In this document: in pieces, positions 1-7,671 of the stretch
Numbering within the stretch: the stretch's first letter is position 1
Layout of the letters: every line of letters begins with the position of its first letter
Assembly: GCA_035458525.1 (NCBI GenBank)
Contig: DATHZQ010000091.1
Coordinates: forward strand, 88,282 to 152,281
Origin: DATHZQ01 sp035458525
GTDB taxonomy: Bacteria; Actinomycetota; Acidimicrobiia; Spongiisociales; UBA5794
Reading direction: 5' to 3'
Length of the DNA stretch: 64,000 nucleotides
Notes under the pieces: model-generated
Told to the model about the DNA's origin: nothing
Seen by the model: the letters and a program-made list of their open reading frames with translations, nothing else
The model's database searches: none
Program-made: the position numbers and the translations under genes

Positions 1-110
1 ACGATTGCACCGTCATCGGATCTCGCACCGTGCCGGTCGAGAACGCCGTGCACCCCTGCGGCGTCGAAGGGAACGCCGGGGATCGGGGCGAGATGGATGA
101 CGAAGCGCAC
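1..110 (-). CDS. Partial N-terminal coding sequence, unknown product
   Basis: An open frame on the minus strand begins with GTG at 110 and runs off the left edge without a stop. It starts 12 bases after the stop of the thioesterase gene, so it may be the next gene of the same operon. The 36 visible codons nearly all end in G or C, like the neighbouring genes, which argues for real coding. The visible peptide begins VRFVIHLAPIPG. No family is recognisable from so short a piece, and the Shine-Dalgarno match is weak, so the call is tentative. Confidence 0.4.
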   Translation of the reverse strand, partial: MRFVIHLAPIPGVPFDAAGVHGVLDRHGARSDDGAI

Positions 111-122
111 GAGCGCAGGTCG

Positions 123-929
123 TCAGCCGCCGGGACGCTTGTCGAGAAGCTGCGCCTGGTTGATGCGACCGATCGGCCCGTGCTCGTCGAAGACACGCGT
201 GTCGGCGAGACCGATCCCGGATTCGTGCTGGTGAGCCGCCGACTTCATCCCGATCCAGTCACCCTCCGGCAGGCGGTGGGCGTAGAGCGTGATGTCGGGG
301 TTAACGTAGATATAGGCGCTGGGATCGAGCGCCTGGGAGTTGCCGTTCGACATGTCGGCGACAGTCGCCAGCCGCACGAACGGGGACGGGTCTTCGCCTT
401 CCACGACGGGGTGTCGCAGCCGGAACCATGACACGCCGGGGCCGGGCCGGAGGAAGCTGTCGCCGATCGACCGGATCTCGACCGCGTTGCGGTGGAATCG
501 CACGATGTCGTCTCCGGCGAACGACCAGAAATCCTCGACGCGGATCGCCAACGAAGGACCAACCGGCTGTTCCCACGGCTCTCGATCGACGTCGGGAAGC
601 TCGACGTCGGCGGTGCGGATCTTGAGCCCGGTCGCCCGGCCGACCTCGACGTCATCGTGGGAGAGGATCGCCTCGACCACCTGGATGCGACGACCATTGC
701 GCAGCACGTTCACCGAGACAGAGAGCGGTTCGAGCGGAACCGGGCGAAACAGATCGATCGTGAACCGAGCAACCTGCATGGGCGCGCTCGTTTCGACCAG
801 CTCGACAGCGCGCGCCAGCAGGCCCGACGGCGGGCTGCCGTGTTGCGCGTCGTCCGACCATCCGCCGCGAGTGAGCTCGGTTGGAACGAAGTGATCGCCG
901 TCGAGTCGGAAGAGGGCTTCGTCGGTCAT
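123..929 (-). CDS. TesB-like acyl-CoA thioesterase family protein
   Basis: The 268-residue product resembles the double hot-dog acyl-CoA thioesterases of the TesB type. The visible signatures are an N-terminal GSPPSGLLAR segment and a C-terminal half with LATVADMSNG, an NPDITLYAHR strand and a final RVFDEHGPIGRINQ strand, where these enzymes hold substrate and catalytic Asp/Thr residues. It would hydrolyse acyl-CoA in the cytoplasm; the substrate cannot be read from sequence. I chose ATG 929 because the earlier in-frame start at 983 would overlap the upstream aminotransferase gene by 34 bases and adds residues unlike the family. The gene lies 20 bases downstream of that aminotransferase, so the two are probably co-transcribed. 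Confidence 0.8.
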   Translation of the reverse strand: MTDEALFRLDGDHFVPTELTRGGWSDDAQHGSPPSGLLARAVELVETSAPMQVARFTIDLFRPVPLEPLSVSVNVLRNGRRIQVVEAILSHDDVEVGRATGLKIRTADVELPDVDREPWEQPVGPSLAIRVEDFWSFAGDDIVRFHRNAVEIRSIGDSFLRPGPGVSWFRLRHPVVEGEDPSPFVRLATVADMSNGNSQALDPSAYIYVNPDITLYAHRLPEGDWIGMKSAAHQHESGIGLADTRVFDEHGPIGRINQAQLLDKRPGG

Positions 930-949
930 GGAGCGCGCAGGGTACCGGC

Positions 950-2236
950 TCAGGTGAGCAGCTCGGTCCGGCGCTGCACCCAATCCGCCACGGCTGCCAC
1001 GAACTCGCCGGCGTGGTCATCGGTGATGTCGAGGCTCAGCGCGATGTAGCCACGCCTGGCCAGGTAGAAGCCGGCCTCGAGCATCTCGAGGAAAAAGAGC
1101 TCCTTGCTCGAGTCGTCAGCGCGGGTGAGGTCGGTCGGCGACCTCACCGGCCCCGCAACCGCATGGACGGTCATCAACGAGCCCCAACCGGTGACAGACA
1201 TCGGCACCGCAGCGGCCGCGAACACCTCGTTCAGTCGCGCTCGTAGCTGATCGCCGCGCGCATTCAACGCGGTCAACCGGCCCGGCGTGGCGACGTGTTC
1301 CATCGCGGCGACGCCTGCGGTCATCGTGAAGGCATTGTTGTTGAACGTTCCACCGTGCGTCAGGGATCCGCCGTCGGACGAGAACGCCGCCATCACGTCC
1401 TTGCGTCCGCCGAACGCTCCGAAGCCGAGACCGCCGGCAAGGTACTTTCCGAGCGTCGTCATGTCGGGAGTGATGCCGAGCATCTCTTGCGCTCCGCCCC
1501 GGGCCAGGCGGGAGGTCATGACTTCGTCGAAGATCAGGATGGCGCCGGACTCATGCGTTGCCGTGCGCAATGCCTCCAGGAACGCCGGATGTGCGGGAAT
1601 ACACCCACTGGCGCCCAGCATCGGCTCGACCAGCACGCAGCCGATCTCCTCGCCGTGTCGGGCAAAAGCCTCGGTCACGGCGAGAGCGTCGTTGAAGTCG
1701 ATCCGGACCCAGTCGTGGGGCACGAGGAGCGGCGCACCGGTGGGTCCGAAGTAGAGAACGCCGCCGTGATAGCCGCCGTTGCAGACGACCACCTTGGAAC
1801 GCCCGGTGACGTGGAGCGCGGTGGCGATGGCCATGAGATTCGCTTCGGTGCCAGAATTCGTGAAGCGAACCTGCTCGACGCTGGGAAACCGTGACACCAC
1901 GAGTTGTGCGAATCGGGCCTCCCGTTCATGCACGGCACCGAGCGACCACCCGGACTCGAGCACCTCGGTGACGGCATCGCGGACCGGTGCCGGGTCGTGA
2001 CCCAGCAGGCCCGCCGAGTAGTTGCCCAGCAGGTCGACATAGCGATGCCCGTCGACATCCTCGATGTAGGCACCATGCGCACTCGCAACCCTGAACGGGT
2101 AGGGAGCGAAATCGAGCACCGATCTTGTGTTCCCGCCCGGGAGAACCGCCGCCGCCTCGGCGGCGAGCGCTCGGCTTCGAGGATGCGCAGCTTCGTAACG
2201 CCGGCGGGCGTCCTTCACGGCCATTTCGAGACTCAT
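950..2236 (-). CDS. Class III aminotransferase, glutamate-1-semialdehyde aminomutase-like
   Basis: This 428-residue protein is a fold-type I PLP enzyme of the class III aminotransferase group, closest in style to glutamate-1-semialdehyde 2,1-aminomutases. Visible landmarks are NSGTEAN at 127-133 (phosphate and substrate binding), FDEVMTSR at 236-243 with the PLP-ring Asp 237, and TLGKYLAGG with the Schiff-base Lys 264. Length fits the family. It lies in a unit with a thioesterase rather than with haem-synthesis genes, so it may be an aminotransferase or aminomutase of secondary metabolism instead of the housekeeping HemL. It is transcribed away from the MBL lipoprotein gene at 2305, leaving a short divergent promoter region. 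Confidence 0.85.
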   Translation of the reverse strand: MSLEMAVKDARRRYEAAHPRSRALAAEAAAVLPGGNTRSVLDFAPYPFRVASAHGAYIEDVDGHRYVDLLGNYSAGLLGHDPAPVRDAVTEVLESGWSLGAVHEREARFAQLVVSRFPSVEQVRFTNSGTEANLMAIATALHVTGRSKVVVCNGGYHGGVLYFGPTGAPLLVPHDWVRIDFNDALAVTEAFARHGEEIGCVLVEPMLGASGCIPAHPAFLEALRTATHESGAILIFDEVMTSRLARGGAQEMLGITPDMTTLGKYLAGGLGFGAFGGRKDVMAAFSSDGGSLTHGGTFNNNAFTMTAGVAAMEHVATPGRLTALNARGDQLRARLNEVFAAAAVPMSVTGWGSLMTVHAVAGPVRSPTDLTRADDSSKELFFLEMLEAGFYLARRGYIALSLDITDDHAGEFVAAVADWVQRRTELLT

Positions 2237-2304
2237 GCCGACACGCTACCGCTGACCATTGCGGGGTGGCGGGACTAGCGTCCCATGCTGAAAGGGAGGG
2301 AACC

Positions 2305-3150
2305 ATGGCGCGAAACCTCAACCGCAGATACTTCCTCGGCACCGTGGCGAAAGGCAGTGCCGCAATCGCCGTGTTCGGTACCGCAATGGTGGCATGCAGC
2401 GACGACGACGGCGGCGCCGGCCAGTTTGGCGATCCCCTCCCCGAGGGCTCCTCGACGACAAGCCTGCCAGATACCACGGCCGCGACTACAGATACGACCG
2501 CTGCGCCAACCACTACCACGGCGGCAACCTCAGGCGGGGCTGGACCGACCACGCTCGAGCGGGTGTCCCTCGGATTCGTGTCGGCATACGTGCTCATGCG
2601 CAACGGCGAGGCAGCCATCGTCGACACCGGCGTACCGGGGAGCGAAGGGCAGATCGAGGCCGGTCTCGGCGCACTGGGGCTCGGGTGGGACGACGTCGGT
2701 CACGTCATCCTCACTCACCTTCACGGCGACCACATCGGCAGCCTGCCGGCCGTGCTCGGAGCGGCTGCAGGAGCCACGGGCTACGCCGGCGAGGCGGACA
2801 TCCCAGGCATCGCGAGCCCGCGTCCGCTGACGCCGCTCGGCGACGGCGACCGGGTGTTCGACCTCGAGATCATCGCCACGCCCGGGCACACGCCGGGTCA
2901 CGTCGCAGTCCTCGACCCGGTCGGTGGGATCCTCGTCGTCGGCGATGCGATGAACGGTGGCGATGCGATGGGGGGCCAAGCCGGAACCGTCGCCGGAGCG
3001 AACCCGCAGTTCACGCCGGATCTCGTGGCGGCCGACGACAGCATCAGGAAACTGGCCGCATTCGACTTCGATGCGATCTACTTCGGCCACGGCGAGCCGG
3101 TGTTGGCGAACGCAAGCCAGCTGGTCGTCGACTTCGCCGCCGCGTTGTAA
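2305..3150 (+). CDS. Exported MBL-fold metallo-hydrolase, Tat-type lipoprotein
   Basis: The 281-residue protein begins with a twin-arginine signal (NRRYFLGTVAKG, residues 6-17) and a hydrophobic stretch ending in MVAC, so Cys31 is a likely lipidation site. A Thr-rich linker (about 45-78) leads to a metallo-beta-lactamase fold with THLHGDHIG at 137-145 as the metal-binding motif, and a later GDAMNGGDAMGG and FGHGEP that supply further ligands. It is probably a folded, metal-loaded hydrolase anchored on the outer face of the membrane. ATG 2305 follows a strong AAAGGGAGG site at 2290-2298; longer in-frame starts would overlap the divergent aminotransferase. The substrate is unknown. Confidence 0.85.
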   Translation: MARNLNRRYFLGTVAKGSAAIAVFGTAMVACSDDDGGAGQFGDPLPEGSSTTSLPDTTAATTDTTAAPTTTTAATSGGAGPTTLERVSLGFVSAYVLMRNGEAAIVDTGVPGSEGQIEAGLGALGLGWDDVGHVILTHLHGDHIGSLPAVLGAAAGATGYAGEADIPGIASPRPLTPLGDGDRVFDLEIIATPGHTPGHVAVLDPVGGILVVGDAMNGGDAMGGQAGTVAGANPQFTPDLVAADDSIRKLAAFDFDAIYFGHGEPVLANASQLVVDFAAAL

Positions 3151-3161
3151 CGACGCGGCGA

Positions 3162-4079
3162 TCAGGGCAGCGGGACCTCGATCTCAGTGGCGACCGGGAT
3201 CCCCAGCTCTGCCCGTGCCGTCAAGCGCAGTGTCGACGCCTCGTCCTGGTCGACCCGGAATCCGGGAGCCCAGAAGAACTCGATGGTGCCGGCACCGGCA
3301 TCCGCGTCCAGCGAGCCGGACCCACTGGCGTAGGAGTCGAACAACTCGCCCCCTTCGTCGAGCAGATCGGCGTCGAGCTCGACCACGCCCAAATCGGTCC
3401 CCTCGAGCCGCCACGCCGCACCGCCGAGGAAGTTGCCGAGTTCGAGTTCGGTGATGACCACCGCGGTGCCTTCGGTGAGCTCCATCGAGATCGGCTCCTC
3501 ACTCAGGAACGGAACGCCGGGCCACGCCAGCTCAACCTCGGCAGTGGCGGGTGAAGCATCCCAGCGCTCGACGAGTACCACCGACTCCGGTGCGGGATCG
3601 ACGAACGGGAACTCGATGGAGAACACGCTCGGCCTGAAGACGTCGAAAACGGTCCCGACCGATGCGACGACCCCTTGGCCGGTGCGCATCTCCCATCGAC
3701 CTCCCAATGGCCGCACGACCGACGTGGCGTCCGCCCCCCGACGCAGCACCATCGTGACCGGCACGAGCATGCGATCGCCCAGGATGACCGGCGCTTCGGC
3801 ACGCACCGCAACGTCGGTGGCGATGGCGACGTAGCCCTCGGGAAACGACTCCGACGTCTCGATCACCTCGGCGGCCGGGGGTGCACCGGGTGCCGTCGTG
3901 TCTACGGCGACGCCGGCAGCAGCCTCGTCGCCGGTTGCGACGACGAACCATGCGCCGATCACGATGCCGACCAGAAACAGCAGCGCCGCCCATCCCCAGG
4001 GACGTGCCGATGGATCGGAGGGATCGGGATCGAGCGGCGACCTGAGGATCTCAGCAAAGTCGAACTCGACGTCACTCAT
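3162..4079 (-). CDS. Single-pass membrane protein of unknown function
   Basis: The 305-residue product has a short acidic N-terminus, one transmembrane segment (about residues 30-49) and a roughly 250-residue extracytoplasmic part rich in Val, Glu and beta-strand-like patterns. No catalytic motif is visible. Its ATG at 4079 overlaps the stop of the upstream minus-strand gene by 8 bases, so the two are translationally coupled. Both proteins share the same architecture (short anchor, then a beta-rich domain with repeated TAELEL/TAEVEL-like strands), so they may be diverged paralogs that act together. A TTG start 12 bases upstream is possible but less attractive. Confidence 0.7.
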   Translation of the reverse strand: MSDVEFDFAEILRSPLDPDPSDPSARPWGWAALLFLVGIVIGAWFVVATGDEAAAGVAVDTTAPGAPPAAEVIETSESFPEGYVAIATDVAVRAEAPVILGDRMLVPVTMVLRRGADATSVVRPLGGRWEMRTGQGVVASVGTVFDVFRPSVFSIEFPFVDPAPESVVLVERWDASPATAEVELAWPGVPFLSEEPISMELTEGTAVVITELELGNFLGGAAWRLEGTDLGVVELDADLLDEGGELFDSYASGSGSLDADAGAGTIEFFWAPGFRVDQDEASTLRLTARAELGIPVATEIEVPLP

Positions 4080-4881
4080 CGGTTTCGCCAATCACGACCA
4101 CGTCGGCGGCGATCGGCCGCCACGCCGGGTCGAGCTGGATCAACACGACCTCTCCCGGGGCTCCGGGCTCTTCCCAGATGAGTTGCACGTTGCTGGACTG
4201 CCCGAACCGGAAGCTGATCCGCCATCCCGGATCCTGGGTTCGGAAGGTCGCGAGCGAGTGCCCCGTCCAGGCCGCTTCTGTCGCCGTGCTGTCGAGCTGC
4301 ACGATCGTGGACGTCGACTGTTCGAGCACCCGGTCGATCTCGACCGTGCTCCCGTCCGGGAATGATCCCGCAGCGCCCTCCTCGACCGGAAGCGTCATCT
4401 CGCCGCCGACCGGCACGGCGAGGCGCCAACCCGTCACGCGAACGGAGACGACGTCGGCGGCATCGACGTCGACCGGCACATCGAAGCGCACGACGGCGTC
4501 GTCGATCGTCGTCACGGCCTCGATGACCTGACCACCGTCCAGCGTCAGCTCCCAGAACTCAGGCTGTACAGGAAGCTCGTCGGCGAAGAGCTCATCCTCC
4601 TCATGACGCGCCGTCCAGTGGAGTGGGACGAGATCGAATTCCAGCTCCGCCGTGCCGTCACCAACCACAAACGAGATCGGAACCAAGACCGTTGAACGGA
4701 AGCGCACCCCGCCGTCCACCCAAGGTGCTTCGACGACCACCGGGTCCACCGTGGGCGCAGTGGTCGTCGCCGGAGACGTGGTGTCCTCCGGCTCGTCACC
4801 CTCCACCCACGCGGCGGCCCCGCCACCGACGAGGGCGCCGGCTACAAGAGCGACGACCAGCCAGCCGAGCGACGTGCGCAT
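4072..4881 (-). CDS. N-terminally anchored extracytoplasmic protein, unknown function
   Basis: This 269-residue protein has an uncleaved-looking N-terminal membrane segment (about residues 5-25, LGWLVVALVAGALVGGGAAA), a short Thr-rich linker and a beta-rich domain ending in LDPAWRPIAADVVVIGETDE. No known domain is recognisable by eye. It is the first gene of a two-gene unit with the similarly built protein encoded at 3162-4079, and the two genes overlap by 8 bases. A shared role at the cell surface is inference from that coupling and the matching architecture. Confidence 0.7.
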   Translation of the reverse strand: MRTSLGWLVVALVAGALVGGGAAAWVEGDEPEDTTSPATTTAPTVDPVVVEAPWVDGGVRFRSTVLVPISFVVGDGTAELEFDLVPLHWTARHEEDELFADELPVQPEFWELTLDGGQVIEAVTTIDDAVVRFDVPVDVDAADVVSVRVTGWRLAVPVGGEMTLPVEEGAAGSFPDGSTVEIDRVLEQSTSTIVQLDSTATEAAWTGHSLATFRTQDPGWRISFRFGQSSNVQLIWEEPGAPGEVVLIQLDPAWRPIAADVVVIGETDE

Positions 4882-4959
4882 ACCGCCATGGTACGGCGGC
4901 TATGGCGACGCACGCCCGAATCGCACGGCCGAGCCACCTGCGGACTAGTTTCCCGAGGC

Positions 4960-5904
4960 ATGGTGCAACTCGGTGCGCATGTGGGTCAGCAGAACATGAC
5001 GATGGACGACATGCGCTCGCTGTGGCGGAGACTGGACGAAGCGCGCTTGGACTGGATCTCGGCGTGGGACCACCTGTACGAGGTGCCGCCGGCCGGAGGC
5101 GGCCAGCCTCACTTCGAAGCGGTTGCGACGCTCGGCGCTTTGTGTGCAGAGACGTCGCACGCCCGGATCGGGTGCCTGGTGTTCTATGTCGGCTATCGGA
5201 ACCCGGCCCACCTGGCCCGCATCGCCGTCACGCTCGATCACGTCAGCGGTGGCCGCTTCGAGCTCGGTCTCGGTTCCGGTTGGGCTGAGCTCGAAGCCCG
5301 AGCCCATGGCTACCCGTTCCCGTCGCTGCGTACCCGGATGGACATGGTGGATGAGGCCTTCCCGCTGGTGAGACAGATCCTGTCCCAAGAACGGACTTCC
5401 CACGACGGACGCTTCTACACGACCTCGAATCTGTCGATGGAGCCGCGCCCGGTGCGCGGGCACATCCCGATGTGGGCGGGCGGGATCGGCGAAACCAGGA
5501 CACTGCCCCTGGCGGCACGGCACGCCGATGGGTGGAACGCGCCGTACGTATCGCCTGGCGAGTTCGCCAGGCTCAACCGGCTCCTCGACGAGCGCTGTGA
5601 GGCTGTTGGACGCGACCCGTCGAGTCTCGAGCGCTCCGTCAACCTCATGTTCAATCTGGCGACCGACGCAGCCAAGGAGCATCTCATCGAGGAACAGCTC
5701 CGGGCGCAGTGGCGAGACATGGCGCCGCGGGTGATGGGCGGCGCCCTGCTCGGCACTCCGGACCGTGCCGTCGAGCGGGTCCTCGCGTACATCGAAGCCG
5801 GAGCGGACGGCGTCAACGTCGCGCTGCGGTCGCCGGTCGACGAAGAAGCCCTCGAGGTGTACCTCAGCGATGTCGTACCTGCGGTACGGGCCGCTGCGCC
5901 CTGA
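4960..5904 (+). CDS. LLM-class F420-dependent oxidoreductase
   Basis: The 314-residue protein is a luciferase-like (TIM-barrel) oxidoreductase of the type that uses coenzyme F420 in actinobacteria. Diagnostic segments are the N-terminal QLGAHVGQQN strand, AWDHLYEVPP, the GYRNPAHLARIAVTLDHVSGGR stretch with ELGLGSGW, and MWAGGIGETRTL near the middle. Substrate cannot be inferred. ATG 4960 is preceded by a weak CCGAGG element; upstream in-frame codons encode Arg-rich sequence unlike the family. It converges on the ArsR-type gene, with only 5 bases between the stops and a short CCTGA/TCAGG inverted repeat spanning the junction. Confidence 0.85.
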   Translation: MVQLGAHVGQQNMTMDDMRSLWRRLDEARLDWISAWDHLYEVPPAGGGQPHFEAVATLGALCAETSHARIGCLVFYVGYRNPAHLARIAVTLDHVSGGRFELGLGSGWAELEARAHGYPFPSLRTRMDMVDEAFPLVRQILSQERTSHDGRFYTTSNLSMEPRPVRGHIPMWAGGIGETRTLPLAARHADGWNAPYVSPGEFARLNRLLDERCEAVGRDPSSLERSVNLMFNLATDAAKEHLIEEQLRAQWRDMAPRVMGGALLGTPDRAVERVLAYIEAGADGVNVALRSPVDEEALEVYLSDVVPAVRAAAP

Positions 5905-5909
5905 AACGA

Positions 5910-6263
5910 TCAGGCGAGCAGGAGCAGCTCGTCGGTGGATTGGAGTTCCTCGATCGCCTTGACGTACTCGCGCAGGACGGAACGGCGCAAGCAGTACCAG
6001 GTGCGGGGACCGTCCCTACTGGCGAACACCACGTCGGCCTCGCGCAGAATGCGCAAGTGCTCAGAGATCGTCGATTGAGCGAGGTCGCACTCTTCAACGA
6101 TGTCCTGCACCTTGTGGGGGTGACAGATACGGAAGAGATTGACGATCCGAACACGGGCGGGGTGGGCGAGCGCCTTGCCGATCTCGGCGATCCGAGCCAC
6201 TGTCATGGGAGCGGGCTCGGGGAGACCCGCTTCGGTACAGGACGGGGTGGGCGCAAAGGTCAT
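5910..6263 (-). CDS. ArsR-family winged-helix repressor
   Basis: The 117-residue protein is a compact winged-helix regulator: ALAHPARVRIVNLF (31-44) is the typical ArsR first helix, AQSTISEHLRILREADVV (62-79) the recognition helix and turn, and the wing follows. The classical metal motif ELCVC is absent; cysteines lie at 9, 47, 59 and 91, so the signal may not be a metal. The start codon at 6261-6263 lies just beside a TGTGAA/TTCACA palindrome (6266-6281), and a matching palindrome sits upstream of the divergent membrane gene. This arrangement predicts autorepression and repression of the neighbour. Confidence 0.88.
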   Translation of the reverse strand: MTFAPTPSCTEAGLPEPAPMTVARIAEIGKALAHPARVRIVNLFRICHPHKVQDIVEECDLAQSTISEHLRILREADVVFASRDGPRTWYCLRRSVLREYVKAIEELQSTDELLLLA

Positions 6264-6265
6264 TA

Positions 6266-6281
6266 TGTGAATTGTTTCACA
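6266..6281. promoter_or_regulatory. ArsR operator, copy 1 (regulator side)
   Basis: The inverted repeat TGTGAA-TTGT-TTCACA starts three bases upstream of the regulator start codon. It has the same arms and the same four-base spacer as the palindrome at 6374-6391, so both are probably bound by the ArsR-family protein encoded at 5910-6263. A dimer bound here would block expression of the regulator itself. Confidence 0.7.
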
Positions 6282-6373
6282 AAGTGACCTGATCCGGCAG
6301 GCCCTTTGGCCCTTCCTGGCTGGTGCAAAGGTCCCTATCGCTTATCGACGATTCACGAAATGATGGCCCTAGA

Positions 6374-6391
6374 TTGTGAAATAGTTCACAA
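6374..6391. promoter_or_regulatory. ArsR operator, copy 2 (membrane-protein side)
   Basis: TTGTGAA-ATAG-TTCACAA is a perfect seven-base inverted repeat with a four-base spacer. It ends 14 bases before the Shine-Dalgarno sequence of the membrane-protein gene at 6420 and shares its core with the site at 6266-6281. It is the likely operator through which the divergent ArsR-family protein represses that gene. Confidence 0.75.
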
Positions 6392-6419
6392 GACACTCAC
6401 TCACCGAGGAGGAACACTC

Positions 6420-7118
6420 ATGATGGCCAAGCGACTGAGAATGCTAGGCACGGTCCTGGCGCTGATCGGGCTCGGCTTTATGGTCGCGGGCGTCGTCGCC
6501 TACACGCGAGTGCAGGACGGCTACGAATCGCTCCAGGCGTTCAGCGAGACGCAGAACGTCAGCCTGAGCTACAACGAGGATGGCCAGCTCATCGATCGCG
6601 GCACCACTGAGGGCGCCGAGGCGATCATGACGACGCTGACCGACGACTGGGGCTACCCGGTCAACGAAGCAGACCTCGACCCGAACGATCCCCTCGTGAA
6701 CACGGCAAGCGAGTACATGTACCAGATGGCCACGATCGTCTACCACGTGATCCACGGCACGCAGACGATCGAGCTGACCGAAACCGTTGAGTACAACGGC
6801 GAGACCTTCGCCGCGGGCACGTACGAGTTCGACATCGATGGCCGCTACTGGACCGACTTCGACCGCATGCATCCGCTCGAGGGCCCGGCACGCGGCCAGG
6901 CCTGGACCGGAACCGTGCATGGCCTCGTTGGCGAGCTCGGTGTAGGCACCGTGACGCACTCCACCCTGCAGATGGGCTTGGCCCTGGCAGGCATCCTGGG
7001 CGCCATCGGCCTCACCTCGCTGCTGGCGGGCGGCGGCCTCTGGTGGGCAGGCCGTGAAGAGACGACCGTTGTTCCCGACACCGTCCCAGCCGACTGGAAG
7101 AAGGAGACCACCGTCTAG
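6420..7118 (+). CDS. Two-TM membrane protein controlled by ArsR-type repressor
   Basis: The 232-residue protein has a transmembrane helix near residues 8-28 (VLALIGLGFMVAGVVAY), a large outside domain of about 150 residues and a second helix near 185-208 (LALAGILGAIGLTSLLAGGG) followed by a short charged tail. Relatives with this layout are, as far as I recall, sometimes named aromatic ring-opening dioxygenase LigA in databases, but nothing here supports that activity. ATG 6420 has a strong GAGGAGGA site at 6406-6413. The upstream palindrome at 6374-6391 indicates control by the divergent ArsR-family regulator. Expression may respond to the same unknown signal as the regulator; the function is unknown. 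Confidence 0.8.
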   Translation: MMAKRLRMLGTVLALIGLGFMVAGVVAYTRVQDGYESLQAFSETQNVSLSYNEDGQLIDRGTTEGAEAIMTTLTDDWGYPVNEADLDPNDPLVNTASEYMYQMATIVYHVIHGTQTIELTETVEYNGETFAAGTYEFDIDGRYWTDFDRMHPLEGPARGQAWTGTVHGLVGELGVGTVTHSTLQMGLALAGILGAIGLTSLLAGGGLWWAGREETTVVPDTVPADWKKETTV

Positions 7119-7138
7119 GCATCCACAACCCTGGCATG

Positions 7139-7166
7139 ACTCGAGGCCCCTGCGGGGGCCTCGAGT
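7139..7166 (+). terminator. Strong hairpin terminator
   Basis: ACTCGAGGCCCC and GGGGCCTCGAGT form a perfect 12-base stem around a TGCG loop, starting 20 bases after the membrane-protein stop at 7118. Only three T residues follow a little downstream, so it fits the weak U-tract terminators common in GC-rich actinobacteria. Confidence 0.8.
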
Positions 7167-7341
7167 GCGTTTGCGATTCTCATCAGTAACGGTATCGCCA
7201 AAGGACGCACGTTCACCGATCTCCCGGCCCAGCCGCAGGTGGCGCAGCGCGGAGCTCTCCTCCAAGGTTCGGAGGTAGGCACCGGCGACACGGAGCCATT
7301 CGTTCGCGTACCGTTGAGGTGACCCCTCTCCCGGAGGCCCG

Positions 7342-7671
7342 ATGCTGCACGCACCCAATGTCCGACCACTGGAACGTCGCATCCACTCGATGCGCGCCGA
7401 AGGAATGTCCCTCGACGAGATTGCTGCCCGGTTCGATCGGAGCCCCGATCACATCAGCCGCGTGATCGAGTGGAGTGCGATCCCGCGACCACAGCCGCGG
7501 ACCGGCCGCGTCGCCGAAGCGATGGAACGCCGGGTGTTGCGACTCCGCTTCGCTGGAGAGACCCACGAACAGATTGGGACGCGGTTCCGCCGCAGCGCAC
7601 GCTTCATCCGACAGGTCGAGGGCCTCGCCCACTATCGCCGCGGTCTCGAGCTGCTGACGGCACCCTCCTAG
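7342..7671 (+). CDS. Small protein with two helix-turn-helix repeats
   Basis: The 109-residue protein contains two similar helix-turn-helix units resembling sigma-70 region 4 or homeodomain-like HTHs. The first is MRAEGMSLDEIAARFDRSPDHISRVI (about 17-42), the second LRFAGETHEQIGTRFRRSARFIRQVEG (about 68-94). It is probably a DNA-binding protein, but it has no sensor domain. The ATG at 7342 has GGAGG seven bases upstream, within CCCGGAGGCCCG. It overlaps the stop of the convergent M4 protease gene by four bases. Possible roles include a local regulator of that protease region; this is only a guess from position. Confidence 0.65.
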   Translation: MLHAPNVRPLERRIHSMRAEGMSLDEIAARFDRSPDHISRVIEWSAIPRPQPRTGRVAEAMERRVLRLRFAGETHEQIGTRFRRSARFIRQVEGLAHYRRGLELLTAPS

